Part shown: positions 33,587 through 42,809 of the stretch, piece by piece
Numbering within the stretch: the first letter of the stretch is position 1
Layout of the letters: every line of letters starts with the position of its first letter
Origin: CBFDCQ01 sp965603355
GTDB taxonomy: Bacteria > Hydrogenedentota > CAZGCA01 > CBFDCQ01
DNA length: 61,690 nt
Assembly (NCBI GenBank): GCA_965603355.1
Contig: CBFDCQ010000009.1
Coordinates: 1 to 61,690 of the forward strand
Direction: 5' to 3'
The notes under the pieces: generated by a model
What the model was told of the DNA's origin: nothing
Databases searched by the model: none
Seen by the model: the letters and a program-made list of their open reading frames with translations, nothing else
Translations under genes and position numbers: made by a program

Positions 33587-36500
33587 TCATCTGGCCTTGA
33601 TCCGTTCTCGCACGTCAGCGGGGATAAGCTCGGAGATCTTTGCCGTGGCCACACCTATCAAGGTGTCGGCGGCACCGTAATAGACGAAAACCTCGTCCTC
33701 CGCGCCCAGTACGTCCTTGTCCTTGGCAGGAACGGCGCCGCACGTGAACACTACGCGCGGCACCCAGTATGCGCCGCCCTCTTCTCCCAACTCGTAGTCA
33801 GCTTCAGGTTCGAGAACCGGGTTGGGAGACTGGTAAAGCACCTCGGCGGGATTCTTCAGGTTCACAAGCACAACTCCCAGTCTGTAGTATCGCAGGTAGT
33901 CGACGCCATGGTAAATATTCAGCCAGCCGAATTCGGTCTTGATCGGCTGGGCGCCCGCTCCAATCTTGATCGAATCCCACATCATTCCGGGTCGTGGGCC
34001 GATGACTATCTTGTGACCCTCGCGCGGGAACGGACACGCCAGCGTGTCAAGATAGGAGATCCACATGTTGGGATCGATACGGTGGTAAACGGCGTACTTG
34101 CCGTCGAACCTCTCCGGATAGAGAACCGCGTCCTTATTGGGAAGACCCGGAAAACCGAGCCCGAGTCGCTTCCAAGCCTTCCAGTCCCGGTCGAGAAACG
34201 CCTGCTTCGTTATCGACGCCATGGCGATTTGAGGTATTTCCCCGTCGAAAGCTGTGTACAACATGTACAGTTCGTCACCGATCACCGTGACTCTCGGGTC
34301 CTCGCAGCCGAGCCGCTCGTAGTCCTGCTCAGGCACAAAGATCGGCTCCTCAAGACGCCCGTCAATGTGGCAACCGTCGCCGGTCCATGCCAAGCCGATC
34401 CGCGATATTTCGTCGTCGCCGAACGCCCGGTACAGTATGTATATGACTCCGTCGAGCCGCACGGCTGCGCAGTTAAGCACGTATTTCGATTCCCAGGGAT
34501 GCTCCTTTATCGGCTCCAGAATGGGATGGTCGACCGGCCTGCGCATCTTCGCGGCGGGCGTTTGCCCGAGACCCGGCAGCTGTCTGAGCACCATGGTTTC
34601 CGCCTTCTTAGTGGTTCCAAGCAGAATCTCTCCCAGATCCTCTGACTCCTTGCCATCTCCTATAAGCTCAACGATTCTCTTGTCGAGCATGTCCTCGTTT
34701 CCGATCTCCGCCGCCTCCATGTATGACACGATGAAGTCTCGGGTGGCCCAGTCACGTTCAACGAGAACCGACAGAGGAGTCGGGTGACCCTGCCCGCCCT
34801 TGGAACTATAGCTTGCCCAGGTCCACGCTGAACACGGGATGAATTTCGCGTCCGACATCGTCAAAGACAGATGATACGAGTTGGCCATGCCGTCCAGCTT
34901 ACTCGCCAACCCTTCCAGGGGCGCATTGTCGTCCTCTCCGGCTCTTTCTCTCAGGCGTTCCGCCATCCGCCGGATGCGCTTCACGATTATCCTGTGCTGT
35001 TTGTTCTCAAAGAAGTTGTGTGCGCTCAGGACTCGCCTGCCCCAGTGCCCCTCGATTGATGCCACGAGTCTATCCGCAAAGTCCACCTCCTCCCTGGCAA
35101 ACTCGCCCCAGATCTCCCCAAAAAACTCCGCCTCAACGATGTTCTTTGCCGCGCTCAGGAAGTATCTCAGCTTGGGGAAATCGCCTCCTTTCCCTTTGGG
35201 CAGAGTGCCGACCACTATGCGTCCAGTGAGCCGGCTGACAGCGGTTATCTCCGTCGTGATCGCGAGGGCAGGAAACAGCCTGTGATCCACTACCAGGGGC
35301 TTGAGCTCTGTGTACTGAAAATCCTCCGGTGTGCATTCCTTTCTGAGCGCCTGTCGGATTCTCTCCCTGTACTCTATCGGTTCGCTCCAGCTCGCCAACG
35401 AAAGAGCGTCGCACGGTTCATAGATTTCAAGGAGCCCGGCCAGGTCTCTGCACGGCAGAATCGTTATGAGGTCCCTCGGAGGGTAGCGTCGTATCAGTTT
35501 ATACGCTTTATCGCATCCGACACTGAAACTGCGCGAGTGGGGAAACAAGTCGAATATCGCGCCCGCTACTTGTTCCGCCCCTTCAATCGTACCCAGGTCA
35601 CCGGGGAAGAGCAGCGAATCCAGGTCTTTCTCAACACTCATGAGAAACTCCCTTATCCCGTCTGCAATCTGCTCGGAGCTCGCATCCTTGGGCACGTCGA
35701 GTCGATCGTGTACGAATGCCGTGAACTCCTCCCTGTACCGGTCGATCAGCCCTCTGTAGACGTCCCGTGCCAATACCGAGCCGCCGGTCGGTTTCTGCAT
35801 TTCCTGCGGTACCATCACCCCCACCTTCGGAATGAACTCCCATGACCCGAGCTTCGGCAGGTAGGGTTCGACCTCCGCTTCCCGCGTCTTCCACTTCTCG
35901 GTAAATGCCGGCTTCTCGCGGATGAATTCATCCGTTTGCAGCTCGATAAGTCTCTGTGCCTCTCTATGAATCAGAAGGTCAGCCTGCTCGTTCCTTGCCC
36001 GCGAGAAGTTCCTCTTAAAGGCCTCAAGCTCCTTAACATAGGTGGCCACTCGCGCTAGGAAGATGGGGTGGAGTGCGTTTAGGATATCTCTCTTGTCAAA
36101 CTCCTCGACAAACGCATAGGCGAGCACGAACTCGTTCAGGATACGTGCCCAATCCTCAGACGACACGTTCAACTTCTTAGGAGGACCATCGGCTTGCGCC
36201 TCAAGGTGGACGTAGGTCTCTTCAGAAAGGACCCTCTTGAGCAGTGTGTCCTGAATCCTGTTGAATCTCTGTCTGAACTGCCCCACCAGCTCTCTCGAAA
36301 CGAGCCTGACGTCTTCCGGAACCATTTCGACACCGACACCTATCGAGGTGACACCTTCGACGAGATTGCCTCGCTGCTGCCACCACTCGTCTCTTGCGAC
36401 AATCTGGTCGAAAAGTGAGCCCACGGTCTGCCTGAACAGAACCTCCATCTTGCCTGGGTTCGGAATGTGTCGTTTCAGGCCCATACTGATCTCGCATACT

Positions 36501-37240
36501 TTCGCGTCACTTGTTACGGCGTTTATGGTCAGCCACGGGTCAATCCCGTATTGACCCGTGTCCATGGTCCATGGAGTCGAGTTTCCCAGATACGTCCTGA
36601 TTAACCTATAGGATATGGCGTACTTACCGGTTATCGGTTGCCTTATGCGCGTTCCAAACACGGACGTTATTAGCGGATAAGCGATTTGCGACTCAATCAC
36701 GCCATCGAAGTGATGGCTTGCGAACTTCGCAAGGACGAAGTCCATGTCGTACTCGATAATCGGCTCCGCGAACTTCCTCACCCACTCCGGTCCGAGCCCG
36801 TCGTACTCGTTGTCCGAAGTCCGAGGCAGGAGGTCCGCGCTGAGTATGAGCAGGTGGGAATGCATTTTCGCGGCAATCCGCATGATCGCTCTGATGCTCC
36901 AACCCTTACCGTTAATGCACGGATCGTCCATAAGAAAACTCAGGATTCGAGCCTCGCCCTCCTTCGCGGATGCCATCTGTTCTATTTTCCGGAGAGCTTC
37001 GGTGCCCACGGGCGAACCCGCGCATATAACGAAGGGCGTTCTATCGGGGAAGAGCTGCCGCAGACCCTGAATTGCGGCCTCAATCACTGGTCCTATCGTA
37101 TCTTTCTCGTTATAGAAGGGAATTCCGACAACAATATCCGGTTTCTCACCGTCCGGCAGTCTTGCTGCGACCTTGTCCACGCACTGCTCGAAGGTCTCCA
37201 TGATCCCCAGCGAAACATCGCATGCCGGCGCACCTTTCAT
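33587..37240 (-). CDS. Multidomain protein: GT2/GT81-like glycosyltransferase, unknown middle region, GH130-like domain
   Basis: The protein has 1217 aa. About 33-300 is a GT-A fold: DIVVGIPFYNEKDTIGPVI (nucleotide-sugar site), LLILSADLLPR in the DxD position, and TGKYAISYRL, resembling glucosyl-3-phosphoglycerate/mannosylglycerate synthases. About 300-880 matches nothing I recognise. About 905-1217 is a five-bladed GH130 propeller: ILYRAFGDDEISRIGLA, CEDPRVTVI (catalytic Asp region), NKDAVLYPERFDGKYAVYHR and WLNIYHGVD. GH130 enzymes are beta-mannoside phosphorylases or hydrolases. The combination suggests synthesis and turnover of a glycoside by one protein. No signal peptide is present, so it is cytoplasmic. 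GGAGG precedes the ATG. Its position inside the secretion/pilus cluster suggests glycosylation of exported product (inference). Confidence 0.8.
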   Translation of the reverse strand: MKGAPACDVSLGIMETFEQCVDKVAARLPDGEKPDIVVGIPFYNEKDTIGPVIEAAIQGLRQLFPDRTPFVICAGSPVGTEALRKIEQMASAKEGEARILSFLMDDPCINGKGWSIRAIMRIAAKMHSHLLILSADLLPRTSDNEYDGLGPEWVRKFAEPIIEYDMDFVLAKFASHHFDGVIESQIAYPLITSVFGTRIRQPITGKYAISYRLIRTYLGNSTPWTMDTGQYGIDPWLTINAVTSDAKVCEISMGLKRHIPNPGKMEVLFRQTVGSLFDQIVARDEWWQQRGNLVEGVTSIGVGVEMVPEDVRLVSRELVGQFRQRFNRIQDTLLKRVLSEETYVHLEAQADGPPKKLNVSSEDWARILNEFVLAYAFVEEFDKRDILNALHPIFLARVATYVKELEAFKRNFSRARNEQADLLIHREAQRLIELQTDEFIREKPAFTEKWKTREAEVEPYLPKLGSWEFIPKVGVMVPQEMQKPTGGSVLARDVYRGLIDRYREEFTAFVHDRLDVPKDASSEQIADGIREFLMSVEKDLDSLLFPGDLGTIEGAEQVAGAIFDLFPHSRSFSVGCDKAYKLIRRYPPRDLITILPCRDLAGLLEIYEPCDALSLASWSEPIEYRERIRQALRKECTPEDFQYTELKPLVVDHRLFPALAITTEITAVSRLTGRIVVGTLPKGKGGDFPKLRYFLSAAKNIVEAEFFGEIWGEFAREEVDFADRLVASIEGHWGRRVLSAHNFFENKQHRIIVKRIRRMAERLRERAGEDDNAPLEGLASKLDGMANSYHLSLTMSDAKFIPCSAWTWASYSSKGGQGHPTPLSVLVERDWATRDFIVSYMEAAEIGNEDMLDKRIVELIGDGKESEDLGEILLGTTKKAETMVLRQLPGLGQTPAAKMRRPVDHPILEPIKEHPWESKYVLNCAAVRLDGVIYILYRAFGDDEISRIGLAWTGDGCHIDGRLEEPIFVPEQDYERLGCEDPRVTVIGDELYMLYTAFDGEIPQIAMASITKQAFLDRDWKAWKRLGLGFPGLPNKDAVLYPERFDGKYAVYHRIDPNMWISYLDTLACPFPREGHKIVIGPRPGMMWDSIKIGAGAQPIKTEFGWLNIYHGVDYLRYYRLGVVLVNLKNPAEVLYQSPNPVLEPEADYELGEEGGAYWVPRVVFTCGAVPAKDKDVLGAEDEVFVYYGAADTLIGVATAKISELIPADVRERIKAR

Positions 37241-37438
37241 GCCGCAACCTCCAGGCCGGGCCCGCGCGCAGCCCTCGTAATGCTATCGAGCGCGAGTATT
37301 TACCCGTCCTTACGCAACCAGGAAAAAGACCAACCACCTCCAACGGCGGCCCCCTTATCCATATTCTATCATAACGTGCAACTTTCGTCTTGTTCGACAG
37401 TTAGCTGGACGCTTCTGCGAAATGGGTTGGAGCCCGGG

Positions 37439-37969
37439 CTAAGCCCGAACGAGCGTCGAGATCGTCATTCTAACGTCCAGCCCGGTTTGCCCACCGGATC
37501 TCGTCGGCACGGTAATCGTTATGGGATCTACTGTGAGCAGCTTGCCAGCGGCATGAATGAGGTAGAGAAAATCAGTCACTTCCTTCAGACTCACTCTCTC
37601 AAGCGTTACAGTAACCGCCGACGGTTTGTAGTCGAGCCCGGCTGTGCCCCGCTGAGGTCTGAGCTCAACCTTGCACCGACCTTTGAGCTTCGCTTGAGGG
37701 CCTTTGGAGTTCACGAAGTCGAACAAGTTGAAGGTCCTGCCTCGAGCTTCCACACCCTTCTTCAACTCCTGGATTTCCGCCTCGAGCTTCTTGTGTTCCG
37801 CGATGCCCCTTTCCACCTCCACCAGCTCATTGTTCTTGTCGTCGATCGTCCTCCTGAGGCCGCGAAGATCCTCAAGAGACGGCGACACGAAGAGCTTATA
37901 CAACAGGCCAAGACATAAGACCGGAACAAGGACAAGCAGGCCAACCCGTTCGCGTCTGCCTAACGTCAT
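37439..37969 (-). CDS. gspM: Type II secretion protein GspM (PilO-like)
   Basis: The 176-aa protein has a short cytoplasmic N-terminus, one membrane helix (about 9-27), a coiled-coil (about 33-72, RTIDDKNNELVEVERGIAEH) and a periplasmic ferredoxin-like domain (VTVTLERVSLKEVTDFLYLI). This is the usual GspM/PilO plan, which forms the alignment complex with GspL. AAGGAAAG precedes the ATG. It is the last gene of the gspF-M run, 43 bases after gspL. Confidence 0.85.
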   Translation of the reverse strand: MTLGRRERVGLLVLVPVLCLGLLYKLFVSPSLEDLRGLRRTIDDKNNELVEVERGIAEHKKLEAEIQELKKGVEARGRTFNLFDFVNSKGPQAKLKGRCKVELRPQRGTAGLDYKPSAVTVTLERVSLKEVTDFLYLIHAAGKLLTVDPITITVPTRSGGQTGLDVRMTISTLVRA

Positions 37970-38012
37970 ACCGCACTTTCCTTTCTGTAGGCTTCCGGGA
38001 TTGCCGCGCAGA

Positions 38013-39491
38013 TCATGGAGGCGTCCCGCTTATCGTAAACTCAATCTTGTTCGTATTCCGGTTGGACACCTCCCGATCCATTTCAACACGCTGTAGCAGC
38101 TCAGAGGCTTCAAGCTGTTGCCTGATAACTTCGACGTTGCCCGCGCCCGTGACCTCACCGCTGACGGAGACTGTCGCCTTGGTGACCGTCAACTCCCCCA
38201 CCACCAAGCCTGGCGCGTCAGGCATGATCTTGATGACATCGTTCAGCACGTCGAGCGTGGATACCGTTCCGGCAAGGTACGGGCGGTAGATCTTGTACTC
38301 GTCCTTCCCCTTCTGCACCGGTCCGTCTCCGTCCTTCCTTAGCATGTCCTCGAGCACCTTGTCCCGTGCAACCGGGTCCCGGCCGAACGCGTTCTGGAAA
38401 AGCTCCACCATCCTCGCCTCAATAGCGTTTATCTCTGCTTCCCTTACGTTCGCCTGGCTGCGCAGATGACCCACGCCGGCCAAGATAAGAACAGCGACCA
38501 GCGCGCCGCTGAACGCGGCATGTTTTTTTACGCCGGCAACAGCTCCCTGGCATCTGAATTCTCCCCTTCTGAAGTTGAACCCTGCATGGGCTCGCCGCCG
38601 GTAGCTGAGGGTGCTGCCGATCAATGCAGGCCAGGAATTGACGCCACGGCGTGCGGATTCGTCCGGAGGAATCAAGTCGGCACCCGGCTCACATGAGGAT
38701 ACGCTCAGTCCCAGCTTGCGTTCCAGCGCCGCGCACTGTTCCGCGCCCAGGCTAGCTCCGGTGATGACGAGCCTGCCTACTTCAGTCCTTCTGCTCGTGG
38801 CAGCGAAGGCGCGCAACGTCGTCATAATCTGTTCGACAGGCTCCTGGTGATCCTCCTGTATCTGCTGCGCCGAGAAATCCATGCCCCGAAGGTATATCAT
38901 TTTGCGCCCCTCGAGCACCACCAGTTGCGATCGCTCGCCGGTAGCGTGCACAAGGATCGTGATCTCCTTTTCGCGCACACTGTTCTCGCGCAACCACAAC
39001 GAGGTCAGAGGCGCAAAATCCAGGTCAACAATCTCCGGGTCAATCCCCGCCTCTCCGAGGGTCTCGAGATGGTCGCGCAACGTCCTCTCCCGCACCGCAA
39101 CAGCCAGCACCTTGGTTTTGCCATCACTTACGCTTATCGGACTGAAATCCACGGCAAGCTCGTCGATCGGCAGCGGCACATAGGGTTCAAGTTCGAACTT
39201 CGCCGTCGTTTGAATCTGTCTCTGTTTCGTGAACGGGACGGAAATCACCCTCACCAGCGCGTTACGTCCGGGAAGATGCGACACGTAGACATCCGCTGAG
39301 CCTTTCAGTTCCTCCAGGGCGTCTTTGAGAGCACGAACCGTTGCCGCGCCCCTCGTTTCGTTGTCCCGCTGTATAATCTCTCTCTCGGAAAGCCCGAGAA
39401 CGCGCGGTCGCGCGGGCCCCGTTCGCACCAGGGCGACTCTTACAACCCGATTCCCGAGCTCTATAGCAGCTATCTTAGGCGCCCAGATCAT
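38013..39491 (-). CDS. gspL: Type II secretion protein GspL (PilM-PilN-like)
   Basis: The 492-aa protein has a cytoplasmic actin-like (PilM/GspL) part (about 1-320), with AIELGNRVVRVALVR as phosphate-1, ELEPYVPLPIDELAVDF as the GspE-contact-like region, and VDLDFAPLTSLWL. A membrane helix (about 335-352) and a periplasmic ferredoxin-like domain (about 430-492, VSVSGEVTGAGNVEVIRQQL) follow. It links GspE to the periplasmic frame. The ATG overlaps the gspK stop (ATGA), so translation is coupled. A longer frame to 39506 lacks a ribosome site. Confidence 0.88.
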   Translation of the reverse strand: MIWAPKIAAIELGNRVVRVALVRTGPARPRVLGLSEREIIQRDNETRGAATVRALKDALEELKGSADVYVSHLPGRNALVRVISVPFTKQRQIQTTAKFELEPYVPLPIDELAVDFSPISVSDGKTKVLAVAVRERTLRDHLETLGEAGIDPEIVDLDFAPLTSLWLRENSVREKEITILVHATGERSQLVVLEGRKMIYLRGMDFSAQQIQEDHQEPVEQIMTTLRAFAATSRRTEVGRLVITGASLGAEQCAALERKLGLSVSSCEPGADLIPPDESARRGVNSWPALIGSTLSYRRRAHAGFNFRRGEFRCQGAVAGVKKHAAFSGALVAVLILAGVGHLRSQANVREAEINAIEARMVELFQNAFGRDPVARDKVLEDMLRKDGDGPVQKGKDEYKIYRPYLAGTVSTLDVLNDVIKIMPDAPGLVVGELTVTKATVSVSGEVTGAGNVEVIRQQLEASELLQRVEMDREVSNRNTNKIEFTISGTPP

Positions 39492-40543
39492 CTTGTCACC
39501 TTCCATGCCAGCGTTCTGAAGCTAATGTCCTGAACATCAACCGTGTCCTTCGGGACGATCCGTTCAACAACCGCGTCGATCCTGACGCTCATCCCTTGAA
39601 TGAAACCTTCAGAAACTATGGAAAAACAGTTGCTTTTGAACGCGATGCTCTTGCCAATTTCCGCTATCCCGATCACCGCAGGGACTCTTTGTTTCAGGTC
39701 GGCCATGTTCTCAAAAGGCGCTGCAATCCGGCCGGCAACAATCTCGGTCGCAACACCCGTATTCTCGCCAAGCATTACCCGCAACACGGTCTCCGGAGCC
39801 GTGTTTATGTTGACCTTGCCGCTCCTGCCGCCGAAGACGCTGAGATACTCCGCCAGCCCCGGCTCTATCTGTTCTTCCTCAAACAACTCGTTGCCCGGCG
39901 GCACGCGATACCCAAAAACCGTTTCATGCGTGAACCCTTTGACGAGGGCCAACTCGTCGATCGAACGAAGCCAACCGTTCTTGCACACGTACGGAATCAG
40001 GAGACCTCGATAATAATCCCCCTCTGCGCCGCCGTGTCTCTGAACGGAGTCGACGTCTATCCAGTCGAGCACCGTGTCGGTGATTTCAGGCTCCATCCCG
40101 TACTCCGTGAGCAACCGCTGCAGTTGGAGCACAGCTTTTTTGTCAGGCTTATAGGTTTCTGCGCTGACCACGCGATTGATACAGAGTTTGCCGTCCTCGT
40201 CGATGATCCGTGTGCCGACGATACTTCTGGCAACCTGGATCGGCTCGGTAGCCAAGGCCCAATCTTCGTCGAGGCTGTCTGTGCGTCTATTCCCCGGCAG
40301 CATCAGATCGTCCGCCGAGTCCCTGCGCAGCATGGCCTTACAAAACGTCACTCCTGACCGGGCGGCATACTCCGCCTCGAGCGCCAGGAACGAGTTGCCC
40401 TTCAAAGCCGCGTCCACCCGGACTTCATAATTAAACTCGAGGACAATCACCGTCAGAATCGTCATGATAAGAAGGCATATTATCAGCGCAACACCGCGCT
40501 TTTCCTTAACCGCGTTCAATGTCCGTTCAGAAGCGCCTGACAT
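39488..40543 (-). CDS. gspK: Type II secretion minor pseudopilin GspK
   Basis: The 351-aa protein has a type III signal with KEKRGVALIICLLIMTILTVI (cleavage after Gly; hydrophobic helix), then the large GspK alpha-domain with helix-hairpin-helix-like repeats (WLRSIDELALVKGF; GRSGKVNINTAPETVLRVML). It caps the pseudopilus tip with GspI and GspJ. The conserved Glu at +5 of mature pseudopilins is absent, as is usual for GspK. The gene starts six bases after gspJ. Confidence 0.9.
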   Translation of the reverse strand: MSGASERTLNAVKEKRGVALIICLLIMTILTVIVLEFNYEVRVDAALKGNSFLALEAEYAARSGVTFCKAMLRRDSADDLMLPGNRRTDSLDEDWALATEPIQVARSIVGTRIIDEDGKLCINRVVSAETYKPDKKAVLQLQRLLTEYGMEPEITDTVLDWIDVDSVQRHGGAEGDYYRGLLIPYVCKNGWLRSIDELALVKGFTHETVFGYRVPPGNELFEEEQIEPGLAEYLSVFGGRSGKVNINTAPETVLRVMLGENTGVATEIVAGRIAAPFENMADLKQRVPAVIGIAEIGKSIAFKSNCFSIVSEGFIQGMSVRIDAVVERIVPKDTVDVQDISFRTLAWKVTR

Positions 40544-40549
40544 TTTACC

Positions 40550-41293
40550 TTATGCCTTCTCCGCCGACTCAGAATACCCCAGAGGAACACTCACCACCAT
40601 CACAAGCACCGGCGTGGGCATTCCAAGCTTATCCACGAACCACTCAAACTCCTGTTCAAAGAAGTGGATTTCGATCTTGACCGCGCGAGGCAGCCGGCCC
40701 ATCATTCCGCTGTTCCACTCGTACAGCCATTCTGACCCGTCATAGTACTGGAAATCAAGGCTCGCCATGGGCACGGTCCACTGCGGTTGGCCCGACCAAT
40801 CGCCCCCGCTATCATCCATCATCGTCAGCAACAGACGCGGCTTCTCGTACACGGTGAAGATATGCCGTCCATCGTCGCTCTCGACGAGCGCGTATGCGAC
40901 TTCTTTCGTGTCGCCGGGCAGCGCACCGCCTCCCATACGGGCCGCGGTCGTGTAAAAGGTGAGCGTGTCAACCTGTCGGCCGTCTATGTCCTCCGCGTCC
41001 TTTCCGATAAACTCCACACCCTGTGCGGCGACGCCAAACGGCGCCAAGTACGCACCTGATATGCTCTGTTCAAAATGGCTCACGAGAAAATCCGCTATCC
41101 GCAACTGCACCTGATCCCTGTCGACACGTTCAACACTCTTCTGCACGGTGGAGAAGCTCGCACCGACTATCAGAACGACAATGGACAGTATGGACACTGC
41201 CATCAGTATTTCAAGCAGAGTGAACCCGGCCGCTCTCAGCGGTCTCGAGCACACATAGCGCCCACGCTGGCCAGCCGTCAGCACGAGACTCAT
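40550..41293 (-). CDS. gspJ: Type II secretion minor pseudopilin GspJ
   Basis: The 247-aa protein has a prepilin cleavage site in AAGFTLLEILMAVSIL (Glu+5 present) after a 23-residue leader, then a beta-rich globular domain. Its length and position between gspI and gspK identify it. Its ATG overlaps the gspI stop codon (ATGA). It should join GspI and GspK at the tip. Confidence 0.88.
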   Translation of the reverse strand: MSLVLTAGQRGRYVCSRPLRAAGFTLLEILMAVSILSIVVLIVGASFSTVQKSVERVDRDQVQLRIADFLVSHFEQSISGAYLAPFGVAAQGVEFIGKDAEDIDGRQVDTLTFYTTAARMGGGALPGDTKEVAYALVESDDGRHIFTVYEKPRLLLTMMDDSGGDWSGQPQWTVPMASLDFQYYDGSEWLYEWNSGMMGRLPRAVKIEIHFFEQEFEWFVDKLGMPTPVLVMVVSVPLGYSESAEKA

Positions 41294-41667
41294 GATGGCT
41301 CCTCCATGAGATGCGTCATGACCACGTATTTATCCACCGGCGTAGTTATGACAACCGTCACCTCGTACACACCGGGCATATCTTCGCCAAGCATTAGAAC
41401 CTCGCGGCTCCACTTGAACCCGGGATACTGATTCGATACGTCCTGCGCCTCCACAACGTCGCCGCGATAGCCGATGACCTCTATCTCCGAGATGAGCTCC
41501 CGAATCAGGTGCTGCGCCACGAGCATACTCCGGCACCGTTCGTGCAAGGCCATGGATGTGCTGTGCGCGTGCAGCAGCATGACGATCGCGCCACCGGTTA
41601 TCGCCACAGCTACCATTACCTCGAGCAGCGTGAATCCCGCCGATGATGTCCGCTCACTCTTCTTCAT
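41290..41667 (-). CDS. gspI: Type II secretion minor pseudopilin GspI
   Basis: The 125-aa protein has the prepilin motif SAGFTLLEVMVAVAI with Glu+5, followed by the small GspI domain (MALHERCRSMLVAQHLI). I placed the start at ATG 41667 because the leader (MKKSERTSSAG) then has normal length. The frame remains open to a TTG at 41730 that overlaps the gspH stop, which could allow coupled translation. The ribosome site before 41667 is weak. Confidence 0.85.
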   Translation of the reverse strand: MKKSERTSSAGFTLLEVMVAVAITGGAIVMLLHAHSTSMALHERCRSMLVAQHLIRELISEIEVIGYRGDVVEAQDVSNQYPGFKWSREVLMLGEDMPGVYEVTVVITTPVDKYVVMTHLMEEPS

Positions 41668-41726
41668 GTTTCGTCCAGGACTCTCCCATGCGGGGCGAAA
41701 TTCGCTCCGCCCTGCGCAGCGGTTCC

Positions 41727-42278
41727 TCAACCAAGACTCTGCTGGTTAAAAGCTTGAGCGTAGCCCTCGAGCACGCCGGTAGCTCCCGTCAACGGATCCA
41801 GGAACACCGTCAGCTGCGAGCCGGCTTCGCTGACCAGATGAACGAGCATTCTCTCCATAGGCCCCACCGGCGTGAAGTTCAGCGCAACCATGCCACGGTC
41901 CGCGCCACCGGTCAACGATAGGCTCACATCCTGAAAATGAACACCCTCGGGCAGCACTCTCCGGTGCAACAGGTCGCTCGTTACTTCCAGCTCTTGTGCG
42001 TCCTCCACGGCATCCGTAAAGAGCCCGCTATCCTCGCTCGCTAAGATGACAGTTACCCAGTATTCACCCGCGTCCACATCAACGTACAGAGTATGTTGGA
42101 CTTTCGTCAGGACCGCCTGCGCGTTCAGGTAGCGACAAAACGTCGCGATGTGACGCGCGCTAGAGTCCAACCTCGTCTCCGCCAAGCGCGGAACGAGCCG
42201 TGGAGCCGCGAGCGCAAACGCGATTCCAATGATCAGCATCACCGCACAGATTTCCAGGAGGGTATATCCGCGTCTCAT
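41727..42278 (-). CDS. gspH: Type II secretion minor pseudopilin GspH
   Basis: The 183-aa protein has a very short leader (MRRG) and a cleavage site before Tyr rather than Phe (GYTLLEICAVMLII). The GspH domain follows (SSARHIATFCRYLNAQAV; TPVGPMERMLVHLV). Its ATG overlaps the gspG stop (TAATG). GspH links the tip complex to the GspG fibre. Confidence 0.87.
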   Translation of the reverse strand: MRRGYTLLEICAVMLIIGIAFALAAPRLVPRLAETRLDSSARHIATFCRYLNAQAVLTKVQHTLYVDVDAGEYWVTVILASEDSGLFTDAVEDAQELEVTSDLLHRRVLPEGVHFQDVSLSLTGGADRGMVALNFTPVGPMERMLVHLVSEAGSQLTVFLDPLTGATGVLEGYAQAFNQQSLG

Positions 42279-42742
42279 TAGTCTTCCTGCAAATGCCAGC
42301 TTTCGATATCCTTGTCATCCCCCTCGCCGCCGCCCCTGCCGTCTTTTCCGTAAGACTCGATGTCGTAGCCGCTTGGATCGTGGATTCCCGGACAGATGTA
42401 CACGTACGGGTTGCGCCATCGGTCGAGAGGCACCGCGTCCGAATCGAGGTATCCACCCGCTTGATATTTCCCATCGTAACCTGTCGGCCTCTGTATCAAG
42501 GCCTTTAAACCCTGCGCCGTAGTGGGATAATTTCCCGTGTCCATATGAAAGGTGGTCAGAGCTGTCTTGAAGTTCATGATCTGCGCCCGTGCAGCAGCAC
42601 GCTTCGCCGTTTCGGCGCGCTGAACCATGCGTGGCGCGACAATTGACGCCAGAATGGCGATTATGGCGACCACAACCATAAGCTCAATCAGCGTGAATCC
42701 TTGGGCATCAACGCCGGCTCTCTTCATCGATAATTTCAACAT
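42278..42742 (-). CDS. gspG: Type II secretion major pseudopilin GspG
   Basis: The 154-aa protein has leader MLKLSMKRAGVDAQG, cleavage before FTLIELMVVVAIIAILASI, and the GspG core: FKTALTTFHMDTGNYPTTAQ, GLKALIQRP, PLDRWRNPYVYICPG and YDIESYGKDGRGGGEGDD (calcium-loop region). All the diagnostic GspG positions are present. The ATG at 42742 has GGGGGA upstream; a longer frame to 42787 is rejected. Confidence 0.95.
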   Translation of the reverse strand: MLKLSMKRAGVDAQGFTLIELMVVVAIIAILASIVAPRMVQRAETAKRAAARAQIMNFKTALTTFHMDTGNYPTTAQGLKALIQRPTGYDGKYQAGGYLDSDAVPLDRWRNPYVYICPGIHDPSGYDIESYGKDGRGGGEGDDKDIESWHLQED

Positions 42743-42809
42743 AGGATCACATCCCCCTTCGAGACTGCTCTCTTCATTTCGTCCCAACCGCCTTATATTG
42801 TATGTAAAC

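Noticed and set aside
36686..37918. 410-codon plus-strand frame across the GT fusion start and gspM
   Set aside because: It runs antisense to two recognised genes and shows no motif.
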